NCBI RefSeq assembly: GCF_001816145.1
Contig: NZ_MDZB01000153.1
Location: 79,715 to 143,714 of the forward strand
Source: Hymenobacter lapidarius
GTDB taxonomy: Bacteria > Bacteroidota > Bacteroidia > Cytophagales > Hymenobacteraceae
Length of the DNA stretch: 64,000 nt
Direction: 5' to 3'
Of the stretch, positions 53,310-61,662 are shown piece after piece (position 1 is the first letter of the stretch; each line of letters starts with the position of its first letter). A model generated the notes under the pieces. That model did not search any database, had not been told where the DNA came from, and worked only from the letters and a program-made list of their open reading frames with translations. The position numbers and the translations under genes are program-made.

Positions 53310-53342
53310 TTTGCCTGCAGTGCCAGCTCTTTCGTAACCTTG
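53310..53342 (+). promoter_or_regulatory. Promoter candidate for the DUF5694 gene
   Basis: TTTG (53310-53313) and TAACCTTG (53335-53342) are 21 bases apart, fitting the Bacteroidota -33/-7 arrangement. The start codon follows 5 bases later, so the transcript would be leaderless or nearly so. Confidence 0.4.
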
Positions 53343-53347
53343 CGTTT

Positions 53348-54193
53348 ATGAAACAAATTTTCTTCTTCCTTCTATCGTTCGCTTTCGTTACCACGGGCTT
53401 TGCGCAGCCCAACAAAAGCGACATTCTGCTGCTGGGCACCTTTCACTTCAACAACCCGGGAGCCGACCTTGCCAAAGTCAAAACCTTCGACGTGATGACA
53501 CCAAAGGTGCAGGCTGAGCTGGAGAATGTGGCCCAAAAAATCAGCGTTTTTCACCCCGATAAAATCTTCGTGGAATGGGCCTGGGATGAGCAGGCGGGGC
53601 TGGACGAGTTGTACAAAGCCTACCTCGGCGGCCAATACGAGCAGTACGTTACGACCAAGTACGACAAGAATCGCCACGACTTTTTCCTGAAAAACGAAAT
53701 CATTCAACTGGCTTTTCGGGCGGGCAAAAAGACGAAACTGACCCGGATTCACGCGCTCGATTACCGCAAAATCCCTCTCCCGTTCGACAGCGTGATGAAT
53801 GCCATGAAGGCAGCCAACCAAACGGCCCTGCTGCGGAAGGTGCAGGACGCCAGCAGCGAGCTGGAAGCGCGCCAGAACAAGAAAATTGAAACGTATACGC
53901 TCACCCAGCTGCTGCTGGACACCAACACGAAAGAAGAGCTGGCATTCAACAAATCCCTTTACATCGACATTCTCAACCGGGCGGGCAAAACCGACAATTT
54001 TGCGGGCGCTTTTCTGGTGTCGGAATGGTACCGCCGCAACCTCTACATGTACTCTCTGGTGCAGAAAAACATGACGGCGCCAGACGATAAGGCCCTGGTG
54101 CTGGTTGGCTCCGGCCACGCTGCCATGATGAAGGAATTCATCGAATCGGACCAGCAGTTCCGGTTGAAAGAGTTGAAAGACGTGCTGAAATAA
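53348..54193 (+). CDS. DUF5694 domain protein, exported
   Basis: A 281-residue protein with a signal peptide (IFFFLLSFAFVTTGFAQ). The body shows DILLLGTFHFNNPGAD near the start, DKIFVEWAWDEQ in the middle and LVLVGSGHAAMMKEFIESD at the end. These are the conserved blocks of DUF5694, a family related in fold to TraB/EreA-like proteins, where GTFHF, the Glu and GSGH form a presumed metal or active site. No activity is established. It probably acts in the periplasm. Confidence 0.8.
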   Translation: MKQIFFFLLSFAFVTTGFAQPNKSDILLLGTFHFNNPGADLAKVKTFDVMTPKVQAELENVAQKISVFHPDKIFVEWAWDEQAGLDELYKAYLGGQYEQYVTTKYDKNRHDFFLKNEIIQLAFRAGKKTKLTRIHALDYRKIPLPFDSVMNAMKAANQTALLRKVQDASSELEARQNKKIETYTLTQLLLDTNTKEELAFNKSLYIDILNRAGKTDNFAGAFLVSEWYRRNLYMYSLVQKNMTAPDDKALVLVGSGHAAMMKEFIESDQQFRLKELKDVLK

Positions 54194-54314
54194 GCCCCCC
54201 GTGGCTACCTGCAGCAACTGGGCTTCTGCGATGTCAAGCATCCCACCCAGCGCTTTGTAGCGCTATTTGAGGTGCACTTGTTGCTGCCTGTAACTACGTT
54301 GCCTCATTGACGCT

Positions 54315-54836
54315 ATGCATAGCAAAACTGTAGCCTTCTTCCTGTTTTTTGCCCTTGCCGGCAGTACTGCTTACGGCCAAAGTGGCCCACGCGGTGCCAA
54401 GCCGGGCAGGCAGCTGCCCACGACCGCAGCCGTAGTCCCAAAGCCGGCTACTCAGGACGAGTTGTACCAGCAGGTGGCCAAACTCGACGCGGAAATGTTT
54501 GCCGCCTTCAACGCCCACGATGCGGACAAGCTCATGTCATACTTCGCCCCCAACGTGGAGTTTTACCACGACAAAGGCGGCCTTAGCAACTTCGCCCAAA
54601 CCAAAGAAGGCTTCGCCCGCCTGTTTGCCCAAAGCCCCGACATCACCCGCACGCTGGTGCCGGGCACCCTGGAAGTGTACGCCGTGAAAGACTACGGGGC
54701 CATGCACATTGCCACCCAGCGTTTCTGCCACGTCGAAAACGGCCGCGACGACTGCGGCAACTCCAAGTTCGTGATGGTGTGGCAACAGCAAGGCGACTCC
54801 TGGAAAATCACCCGCGTCGTTAGCTACGACCACTAG
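54315..54836 (+). CDS. SnoaL/DUF4440-like NTF2-fold protein, exported
   Basis: A 173-residue protein with a signal peptide (AFFLFFALAGSTAYGQ), a short Pro/Gly/Ala-rich linker and an NTF2-like domain (VAKLDAEMFAAFNAHDADKL, then MSYFAPNVEFYHDKGG, and KFVMVWQQQGDSWKITRVVS). This is the pattern of the DUF4440/SnoaL-like group. The ligand or reaction is unknown. It follows the DUF5694 gene by about 120 bases. Confidence 0.8.
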   Translation: MHSKTVAFFLFFALAGSTAYGQSGPRGAKPGRQLPTTAAVVPKPATQDELYQQVAKLDAEMFAAFNAHDADKLMSYFAPNVEFYHDKGGLSNFAQTKEGFARLFAQSPDITRTLVPGTLEVYAVKDYGAMHIATQRFCHVENGRDDCGNSKFVMVWQQQGDSWKITRVVSYDH

Positions 54837-54933
54837 CCAGCCCGAACGCTCATGCTATGTCCCGCAAAGACAATAAATACTAAAAAACCGCCGAAGCTTC
54901 AACCGCTTTTTAGTTTCTGCCACGAGGGTGGGG

Positions 54934-55219
54934 CTACATGTGAATCGCCCGGTTCTCCGTCGCAGTGGTCTCCCACTCGCCGATGACGATGCCGGTACGC
55001 TTGATTTCCTGCACGAAGGGGTCCCGGTCGGTGAACTGCTCGGGCGAAAAGGTGTGCGGCTCACTATTTGGCTGCTAGCTACTGCCGGCGCACTTCTGCG
55101 ATGCGTGCAAATGGCAAGGCGAACAATCCGCGACGTAGACATACGCCAGCACGGGCCTGTTGTGATAGAACGAGTAGCCCATAAAGTAGCCTTCGGACCA
55201 AACCGACGCTGCCGGGTTG
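54934..55219 (-). pseudogene. Gene-fragment graveyard, including a copy of the lpdA 3' end
   Basis: Two unrelated coding remnants are readable on the minus strand. The first (about 55235-55075) reads GYFMGYSFYHNRPVLAYVYV then ADCSPCHLHASQKC before a stop. The second (about 55062-54934) reads HTFSPEQFTDRDPFVQEIKR then TGIVIGEW, like the C-terminus of a nucleotidyltransferase. It runs into TENRAIHM-stop, identical for 27 bases (54934-54960) to the end of lpdA at 56164-56190. No start codons or full domains remain, so this looks like recombination debris. Confidence 0.55.
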
Positions 55220-55885
55220 CTACGAGCCGGACCTGAACCGGTAACTCAGCGACACCAGTACCGCTCGGTTTTTCAACTCGCCGCGGAAGCTACCTATGGG
55301 CTGTGAAAAATGGGTGAGCGAAACCAAGCCTGCACTGGCTCGGAGGCCTAGCCCAAAACCAGCCGGCAGCCGCACACCTGCGCCTACGCACAGGCCCGCA
55401 TCGAACCGCCGGTAGCGGTCGGTGGCCGGCCGGTCAAACGATACTTGGTACGCGCCCCCCAAGGTGCTTAGCGACTCGGTGCCACGCTCGTGCGCGGCCA
55501 GCAGAAAGCTGGCCTGGGGCCCGGCCTCCACGTATGTCGGGCCGAAGTTGGCGCGCAATAGCACCGGCAGATGCAAGTACGACAGGCCCAGACGGTAGCG
55601 GCTGTCGTAGTAGCCGTCCGATATGCTGTTGTCTTCCACTGCCAACTGCACCTGCTGCCGGCTGAACTGTAGTTCCGAATACAGCGCCAGACGCTTGGTT
55701 AGCCGCCGCTCGAAGCCCAGCCCCAAGTGGTAGCCTGGTTGCCCGTCCGCAGTGGCGCGGCGGTAACCATCATTTTGCTGGGTGGAGAGGGTGGCGAAGT
55801 TAGCGCCCGATTGGACGCTTAGTTGGGCCCGGGCGCTGCCGGCAGCCAGCAGCAAGAAGGTTAGGGCAGTGGCGATGCGGGTCAT
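55220..55885 (-). CDS. PorT-like outer-membrane beta-barrel protein
   Basis: The ATG at 55885 (MTRIATALTFLLLAAGSARA) gives a 221-residue protein with a signal peptide and the strand pattern of small outer-membrane barrels (GYHLGLGFERRLTKRLALYS, LGLSYLHLPVLLRANFG, GLGLRASAGLVSLTHF, VLVSLSYRFRSGS). It resembles the protein at 23891 in type but not closely in sequence. Location in the outer membrane is expected; function unknown. Upstream, 55886-56048 has no gene. Confidence 0.8.
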   Translation of the reverse strand: MTRIATALTFLLLAAGSARAQLSVQSGANFATLSTQQNDGYRRATADGQPGYHLGLGFERRLTKRLALYSELQFSRQQVQLAVEDNSISDGYYDSRYRLGLSYLHLPVLLRANFGPTYVEAGPQASFLLAAHERGTESLSTLGGAYQVSFDRPATDRYRRFDAGLCVGAGVRLPAGFGLGLRASAGLVSLTHFSQPIGSFRGELKNRAVLVSLSYRFRSGS

Positions 55886-56048
55886 AAGGGTGTTCGTCGG
55901 ATAAGTGGCGTGGCTGGGAGCCACCTACCTGACCGGCGGGCCCGTTCACGGGTTGCACAGGTCAGCAGGCTCGGGTGAAATAACCAGCTGGTCAGCTCCA
56001 TTCATCCAATGGGCAATGTGGACGGCTTTGGTCATGTTGAAAGGTAAA

Positions 56049-56092
56049 GCAAAAAGCGGCGGCAGCTTCTGGGAGCTGCCGCCGCTTTTTGC
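56049..56092. terminator. Strong hairpin terminator downstream of lpdA
   Basis: A perfect 19-base stem (GCAAAAAGCGGCGGCAGCT with its complement) closes a 6-base loop. It lies 72 bases past the lpdA stop. Confidence 0.8.
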
Positions 56093-56104
56093 GTGATGTT
56101 CAAC

Positions 56105-56143
56105 GAAGCGGTAGAGATGCTTCGGCAGGCTCAGCATGACGTT
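56105..56143. repeat. Single arm of the intergenic palindromic repeat, copy D
   Basis: GAAGCGGTAGAGATGCTTCG and the following GCTCAGCATGACGTT match the right arm of copy A at 33091-33127 with a few differences. No left arm is present. Confidence 0.7.
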
Positions 56144-56163
56144 CTTGGGACGTCAGCCACTCT

Positions 56164-57570
56164 CTACATGTGAATCGCCCGGTTCTCCGTAGCCGCCAGA
56201 CACGCTTCTTTCATGGCCTCGGCGTAGGTGGGGTGCGAGTGGCTCATGCGGGCCACGTCCTCGGCGGAGGCGCGGAACTCCATGGCCGTCACGGCCTCGG
56301 CGATGAGGTCGGCGATGCGCGGGCCAATCATGTGGACGCCCAGAATTTCGTCGGTCACTTTATCGGCCAGCACCTTCACGAAGCCGTCGGTGTCGCCGCT
56401 GGCGCGGGCCCGGCCGCTGGCTTTGAAGGGGAAGGAGCCCACTTTGTAGGCCTTGCCCTGCTCCTTGAGCTGCTCTTCGGTGTAGCCCACGCCCGCCACT
56501 TCGGGCCAGGTGTACACCACGCCGGGGATGAGCAGGTAGTTGATGTGGGGCTTCTGGCCCACGATGGTTTCGGCCACGAACACGCCTTCTTCCTCGGCCT
56601 TGTGGGCCAGCATGGCCCCGCGCACCACGTCGCCGATGGCGTAGATGCCGGGCACGTTAGTTTGCAGGTGGGCATCGACCTTGATGCGGCCGCGCTCTTC
56701 CATTTCGATGCCGGCGGCTTCGAGGTTGAGGCCGGCGGTGTAGGGCGCGCGGCCCACGGCCACCAGGCAGTAGTCGCCTTCAAACTTCACCTCCTCCCCT
56801 TTCGGGTTGGTGGCGGTCACGGTCACGGTGTCGCCCTCGCGGGTGGCGCCGGTCACTTTGTGGCTGAAGAAAAATTCGATGCCGATTTTGCCCAGCACGC
56901 GCTTCAGTTCCTTGCCCAGGCCGCGGTCCATGGTCGGGATGATGCTGTCCATGAACTCCACCACCGACACCTTGGCGCCGAGGCGGGCGTAGATGGAGGC
57001 CATTTCGAGGCCAATTACGCCGCCGCCAATCACCACCATGTGCTTGGGCACCTCGCGGATGTTCAAGGCCTCGGTGCTGGTGATGATGCGCTCCTTGTCC
57101 TGGGCAATGAACGGCAGCACCGTGGGCTTGGAGCCGGTGGCGATGATGACGTTCTTGGTTTCGATGGTCTGCGCTTCGCCGCCGGCCGTGGGCGCGATGC
57201 TGATGTGGGTTTTGTCCACGAACGAGCCGAGGCCGGTGAGCACGTCGATTTTGTTCTTTTTCATCAGATAGGCAATGCCGTCCACGTTGGCTTTCACCAC
57301 GCCGGCCTTGCGGTCTATCATCTGGTTCATGTTCACCCGCAGGTTGTCGAGCTCCACGCCGTGCTCCTTGAACACCGAATGGGCGTTGTGGTAGTGCTCG
57401 GAAGAATCGAGCAGGGCCTTGCTGGGGATGCAGCCCACGTTGAGGCAGGTGCCGCCCAGGGTGGGGTATTTCTCGATGAGGGCGGTTTTGAGGCCGAGCT
57501 GGGCGCAACGGATGGCGGCCACGTAGCCCCCTGGGCCGGAGCCGATGACGGTGACGTCGTATTGATTCAT
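56164..57570 (-). CDS. lpdA: Dihydrolipoyl dehydrogenase (E3)
   Basis: A complete 468-residue E3. FAD motif VTVIGSGPGGYVAAIRCAQL, redox-active disulfide GGTCLNVGCIPSK (Cys42, Cys47), NAD motif VVIGGGVIGLEMASIYARLG, second FAD motif GIYAIGDVVRGAMLAHKAEE, and the interface base in HSHPTYAEAMKEA. It reoxidises lipoyl groups of 2-oxoacid dehydrogenases and the glycine cleavage system using NAD. It is probably the partner of the E2 at the right edge of the window, about 5 kb away. Its last 27 bases are duplicated at 54934-54960. Confidence 0.96.
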   Translation of the reverse strand: MNQYDVTVIGSGPGGYVAAIRCAQLGLKTALIEKYPTLGGTCLNVGCIPSKALLDSSEHYHNAHSVFKEHGVELDNLRVNMNQMIDRKAGVVKANVDGIAYLMKKNKIDVLTGLGSFVDKTHISIAPTAGGEAQTIETKNVIIATGSKPTVLPFIAQDKERIITSTEALNIREVPKHMVVIGGGVIGLEMASIYARLGAKVSVVEFMDSIIPTMDRGLGKELKRVLGKIGIEFFFSHKVTGATREGDTVTVTATNPKGEEVKFEGDYCLVAVGRAPYTAGLNLEAAGIEMEERGRIKVDAHLQTNVPGIYAIGDVVRGAMLAHKAEEEGVFVAETIVGQKPHINYLLIPGVVYTWPEVAGVGYTEEQLKEQGKAYKVGSFPFKASGRARASGDTDGFVKVLADKVTDEILGVHMIGPRIADLIAEAVTAMEFRASAEDVARMSHSHPTYAEAMKEACLAATENRAIHM

Positions 57571-57647
57571 AGAGCCGAATGTTCGGTGAAGGTTCGCCCC
57601 GCGAAGGTACGCCTGTCATGCTGACGAAGGAAGCATCTTATCACGTC

Positions 57648-57742
57648 CCACCTGTCATGTTGAGCCTGCGAAGCATCCTCTCACCGCGCAACGAATCGTG
57701 GTGGCGTGAGAGAATGCTTCGCAGGCTCAACATGACAGGTGG
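57648..57742. repeat. Intergenic palindromic repeat, copy C (nested)
   Basis: The arms 57648-57684 and 57706-57742 are 37 bases with one mismatch (CCACCTGTCATGTTGAGCCT outward). A diverged half copy (GTCATGCTGACGAAGGAAGC, from 57614) and GCAGCATGACAG (57742-57753) flank it, so at least two repeat units are nested here between lpdA and the M1 peptidase gene. Confidence 0.85.
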
Positions 57743-57756
57743 CAGCATGACAGTTC

Positions 57757-59421
57757 CTATTCCACCAGTACGCCGATGTAATAGTTGAAGGTATCGACCT
57801 CCAGGTTCTCCCTGGTGGCGCCGGCTAACTCCTTAATCACCGCAAATTTGGTGGTGAGCGGAATCAACTGGTAGTCGCCGCCCTTCAGCCGCAGGCGCAC
57901 GGGCATGTCAAAATCAGGTACTTCCGATACCCAGCGGGCCAGTGTTTTGCCGTCTTCCAAGCGCACTTCCAATGTGGGCAGGCTGCGGTGGCGCAGGCAC
58001 TGGTCGAATATTTTGGTGAGGTCCTGGCCGCTTTCGCGGTTGAAATAGTCGATGACCTGCTGGCCGGTCACGGTCTGGTGGTAGAAAGTTGATGAGAGCC
58101 CGCGCAGCAGCTGGCGCCACTTCGCGTCGTCGTTGATGACCGTTCGCAGCATGTTGAGCAGGTTGCTGCCCTTGTCGTACATATCGCCGGAACCTTCCTG
58201 GTTCACGCCGTAGGGGCCTATAATAGGCGAGTCGTTCTGAATGTTACGGCGCTGGCCGTGGATGTATTCCTGGCCGGCCGGCTTGCCAAACTGGCTTTCC
58301 ACAAACAGGGCTTCGGAGTAGGTGGTGAAGGCCTCGTGCACCCACATATCGGCAATGTCCTTGGTGGTAATGTTGTTGCCGAACCACTCGTGGCCGCTTT
58401 CGTGGATGATGATGAAGTCCCACTTCGTGCCCCAGCCGGTGTTGCTGCGGTCGCGGCCCAGGTAGCCGTTCTGGTATTTGTTGCCGTAGGCCACGGCGCT
58501 CTGGTGCTCCATGCCCAGGTGCGGGGCGTCCACCAGCTTGTAGCCGTCCTGGTACCACGGGTAGGGGCCAAACCAGTATTCCATGGATTTGAGCATGGGT
58601 TTCACGTTGGCGGCAAACTGGGTTTTGGCTTTGGCCAGGTTCTCGGGCAGCACCCAGTAGTCGAGCGTGAGCAAGCCTTTCTCGCCGGCGTAGCTATCAG
58701 AAAAGTGCTGGTAGTCGCCCACGTTCAGGGCCACGTCGTAGTTGTTGATGGGGTTGCGCACGGCCCAGTCGAAGCGGGTGTAGCCGCCCTTGAGCTTGGT
58801 AACTTTGCGCAAGCGGCCGTTGGAAATATTTTTCAGGCCATTTGGCACGCTCACGCTGATGAGCATCGAGTCCACTTCATCGGCCTGCTGGTCTTTGGTG
58901 GGCCACCAAATGCTGGCGCCAGTGCCCTGGCAGGCCGTAGCCACCCAGGGCTTGCCCGCGGCGTCCTTTGTAAACACCATGCCGCCATCCCAGGGGGCCT
59001 TTTTGGCCACGATGGGGTTGCCGGAATACTGCACCGTGAATTCATCGCGGCTGCCTTTGGCAATGGGCTGAGGGAAAGTCACAAACACCGCATTGGCCTC
59101 GCGGGTGAAGGGCACTTCCTTGCCCTTATAGAGCACCTTTTCCACCTGCAGGTTGGCAAACAGGTCGAATTGCAGCTGGGTGAAATCCTGCGTGGCCGAG
59201 AACCGAAACAGGTTGGAGCCGCTGATAAACCGCTTGGCGGGGTCCAGCTTCACGTCGAGGTGGTAGTAATTGAGGTTGTAGCAGGTGCGCAGCGGCGAGG
59301 TGAGGCTGCCGCGCAGGGAGTCGGCGCGGGAGAAAGCGGGCTTGGGCTGCAGGAGCTGCGCCGCAGCCGGGTGGGCCAAGCCAAGCAGCAGGAGCAGCGC
59401 CAGAAACAAATTGTCTTTCAT
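57757..59421 (-). CDS. Secreted M1 family aminopeptidase
   Basis: The ATG at 59421 gives 554 residues with a signal peptide (NLFLALLLLLGLAHPAAA). The N-terminal beta-saddle domain (YNLNYYHLDVKLDPAKRFIS) is followed by the catalytic domain: LGMEHQSAVAYGN as the GAMEN-equivalent, HESGH near 340-344 and, after exactly 18 residues, Glu in VHEAFTTYSE. It ends soon after the catalytic helical bundle, so it is a short M1 enzyme. It should act as an aminopeptidase in the periplasm or outside. Confidence 0.92.
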   Translation of the reverse strand: MKDNLFLALLLLLGLAHPAAAQLLQPKPAFSRADSLRGSLTSPLRTCYNLNYYHLDVKLDPAKRFISGSNLFRFSATQDFTQLQFDLFANLQVEKVLYKGKEVPFTREANAVFVTFPQPIAKGSRDEFTVQYSGNPIVAKKAPWDGGMVFTKDAAGKPWVATACQGTGASIWWPTKDQQADEVDSMLISVSVPNGLKNISNGRLRKVTKLKGGYTRFDWAVRNPINNYDVALNVGDYQHFSDSYAGEKGLLTLDYWVLPENLAKAKTQFAANVKPMLKSMEYWFGPYPWYQDGYKLVDAPHLGMEHQSAVAYGNKYQNGYLGRDRSNTGWGTKWDFIIIHESGHEWFGNNITTKDIADMWVHEAFTTYSEALFVESQFGKPAGQEYIHGQRRNIQNDSPIIGPYGVNQEGSGDMYDKGSNLLNMLRTVINDDAKWRQLLRGLSSTFYHQTVTGQQVIDYFNRESGQDLTKIFDQCLRHRSLPTLEVRLEDGKTLARWVSEVPDFDMPVRLRLKGGDYQLIPLTTKFAVIKELAGATRENLEVDTFNYYIGVLVE

Positions 59422-59543
59422 TACGCAAAGCAACAACGAACCGGTGCAAATAGAGTCCCCGCGCTTGCCATGACCCTCATAAATGGCATAACCGTGCCGC
59501 CCCAACTACCGGGCGTAATTTTACAGTCTTCTTACCTGCTTTC

Positions 59544-60509
59544 ATGCCGAATTCTCATCCTGCCACCGCGCCTTCGCGACTGGCGCTGCTGCTGGCTTTT
59601 GCCGCTGTTTACCTCATTTGGGGCTCCACATATTTGGTCATGAAATTTGCCGTGGCCAGCATTCCGCCGCTGCTCATGGCGGGCACCCGCTACGGCCTGG
59701 CGGGCGGGCTGCTCTACGCCGCCATGCGCCTGCGGGGCGAGCCCCGGCCCACCTGGCGGGGCTGGGGCCACGGCCTGCTGATTGGCATCTGCCTGCTGGG
59801 CTTCGGCAACGGCGGCACCACGTTTGGCGTGCTATATCTGCCTAGTGGCACCACCTCACTGCTGGTGGCCACGGTGCCCATGTTTCTGGCGCTGCTGGGC
59901 TGGCTGAGCGGCATCACGCCGCGGCCCACGCGCTGGGTGTCGCTGGGCCTGGGGGCGGGCCTGGGGGGCATGTATCTGCTGGCCGCGCACCCCAGTTCAG
60001 CCGGCGTGCCGCGGCCGGGGCATCCCGAAATCGGCGTTACGCTGGTGCTGCTGGCGGCGGTGATGTGGTCGGTGGGTTCGCTGTATTCCAAGAAGCACCA
60101 GCCCGCCTCCTCCCCTTTCCTCTCCGGCGGCATGCAGATGATTTGCGGTGGCGTGGCCATGCTGATTCTGGGCCTGCTGCGGGGCGAAGCCATCGGCTTT
60201 GAGTTTGCCCAAGTCACCACCAAGTCGTGGATGGCGTACGCCTATCTGGTCACGTTTGGCTCCATTGTGGCATTCACGGCCTACATCTGGCTGCTGCGCG
60301 TGGTGGAGCCCGCTCTGGCCGGCACGTACGCCTTCGTCAATCCGGTGGTGGCCGTGCTGCTGGGTTGGGCGTTTGCCGGAGAGGTGCTCAATTTTCAGAT
60401 GCTGAGCGGCGCGGCCCTCATCGTGCTGGCCGTGGTGCTGGTGGTACTGGGCGGCCGGCGAAAGATCAAAGTGGCCACGGCCGCCCCCAAAATGGCGGCC
60501 GGGTCCTGA
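59544..60509 (+). CDS. EamA family (DMT superfamily) transporter
   Basis: A 321-residue protein with ten predicted helices in two EamA halves. AAVYLIWGSTYLVMKFAVAS at the start and LPSGTTSLLVATVPMFLALL mark the first; LLAAVMWSVGSLYSKKHQP and VVEPALAGTYAFVNPVVAVL the second. It resembles YedA-type exporters of small metabolites. The substrate cannot be predicted. The C-terminal tail is short and basic. It stands alone, divergent from the M1 gene. Confidence 0.9.
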   Translation: MPNSHPATAPSRLALLLAFAAVYLIWGSTYLVMKFAVASIPPLLMAGTRYGLAGGLLYAAMRLRGEPRPTWRGWGHGLLIGICLLGFGNGGTTFGVLYLPSGTTSLLVATVPMFLALLGWLSGITPRPTRWVSLGLGAGLGGMYLLAAHPSSAGVPRPGHPEIGVTLVLLAAVMWSVGSLYSKKHQPASSPFLSGGMQMICGGVAMLILGLLRGEAIGFEFAQVTTKSWMAYAYLVTFGSIVAFTAYIWLLRVVEPALAGTYAFVNPVVAVLLGWAFAGEVLNFQMLSGAALIVLAVVLVVLGGRRKIKVATAAPKMAAGS

Positions 60510-60587
60510 TTCCGATACCGGGCTTCACGTCCCGACCGTACCGATTATCATCTTTGCCTCTCCAGCGGCACCACCACTAGCTTCTCA

Positions 60588-60977
60588 ATGGCCCTCCTCC
60601 CCCTCCCCGACCTGCAGATCGAAGCCGACATCGTGAGGCTGGTCGATACTTTCTATGCCCGCGTGAACGAAGACGCGCTGCTGCGCCCCACCTTCAACGA
60701 CGTGGCGCAGGTGAACTGGGCCGCCCACCTGCCCACCATGTACGACTTTTGGAGCAGCGTGCTGCTGGGCACCAGCCGCTACAAAGGCCGGCCCATGGCC
60801 TAGCACTTCCCACTGCCCATCGGGGCGGCGCACTTTCAGCAGTGGCTGGCGCTGTTCCGGGCCAGCGTAGACGAGCTGTTTGCGGACCCCAGGGCCGAAG
60901 AGGCCAAAGCCAAAGCCCAGAGCATCGGAGCCATGTTTGAGCATCGCATGAATCCCGGCCCGCTGTCCTTGCTATAG
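60588..60977 (+). pseudogene. Group III truncated haemoglobin with an in-frame TAG
   Basis: Reading through, the 129-codon frame gives a group III truncated haemoglobin: VRLVDTFYARVNEDALLRPT, WAAHLPTMYDFWSSVLLGTS, RYKGRPM, then HFPLPIGAAHFQQWLALF with the proximal His, and AKAQSIGAMFEHRM. At 60801-60803 a TAG interrupts between GRPMA and HFPLPI, where relatives have Lys, Gln or similar (CAG or AAG is one base away). There is no frame change. As written, only the first 71 residues, lacking the proximal His, would be made. Pseudogene, sequencing error or readthrough remain possible. Confidence 0.8.
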
Positions 60978-60988
60978 CAACCGGCTGC

Positions 60989-61516
60989 CTACAGCGGCCG
61001 CCACTCGCCGTGCGCCGGCCGCTGCCCGCTCAGTAGGGCAGCACCGCCGGCCATCACCAGCGCGTCTTCGCCCACGCCAACCAGCGCCACAGGCACGCCC
61101 GATTCTTCGCTGATGCCCGTGCGCAGCGCATAGCTCACAAAAGTGGCCGCTATGGCCGTCAGTCCGCCCAATACCCCGCCGCTCAGGGCGCTGCCGTGGC
61201 GGGCGCGGTACCAGACCGCGCCCACCAAAGCCCCCGACAGCAGCCGCCCCAGCAGCACCGGCGGGGCCGTGCGGTCGGGCGTGGTGGGCAGCTTGTCGGC
61301 AACCAATTCGCCGGCCGCCAGCACCTTGAGCACGGTGGCAGTAGCCGGCTTTTGCATAAAACGCAGCCGCGACCCGGCCAGGCCGGCATGGGGCTGCCGC
61401 GAGAGGTAGTGGCTCAGAAAGGCCGGGGCGCTCATGCTCCGCATGCCCGCCAGGGTGGCAAAACCGACAACAGGCCAGAATTTAGCCGGGCGATGCATTT
61501 TCTTGGATTGTTTCAT
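60989..61516 (-). CDS. DUF4126 family membrane protein
   Basis: A 175-residue protein matching DUF4126 by AGMRSMSAPAFLSHYLSRQ, LAAGELVADKLPTTPDRTAP, and GALVGAVWYRARHGSALSGG. Hydrophobic segments at about 15-35, 92-110 and 112-132 suggest an inner-membrane protein. Function is unknown. It lies next to the rhodopsin gene on the same strand, but 146 bases separate them and a GC-rich partial hairpin (about 61578-61610) lies between, so cotranscription is uncertain. Confidence 0.8.
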   Translation of the reverse strand: MKQSKKMHRPAKFWPVVGFATLAGMRSMSAPAFLSHYLSRQPHAGLAGSRLRFMQKPATATVLKVLAAGELVADKLPTTPDRTAPPVLLGRLLSGALVGAVWYRARHGSALSGGVLGGLTAIAATFVSYALRTGISEESGVPVALVGVGEDALVMAGGAALLSGQRPAHGEWRPL

Positions 61517-61662
61517 AGCGAAAAATAGTGAGTGTTGTTAAACAGAAGGAGTCGCGTTTAAGCCGCGAAATTCCGCAAAAAAGAGGCCGGCAATTACGGC
61601 CGGCCGCTTCTTCAGAATGAAGCTGTTTGGAAAATCAGAAAGTCTGTCATCCTGATTTTGGC

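Noticed and set aside
55946..56137. A 63-codon minus-strand ORF over the lpdA-downstream hairpin
   Set aside because: It runs through the terminator and a repeat arm. Only its last 29 codons look protein-like, and these have no support.
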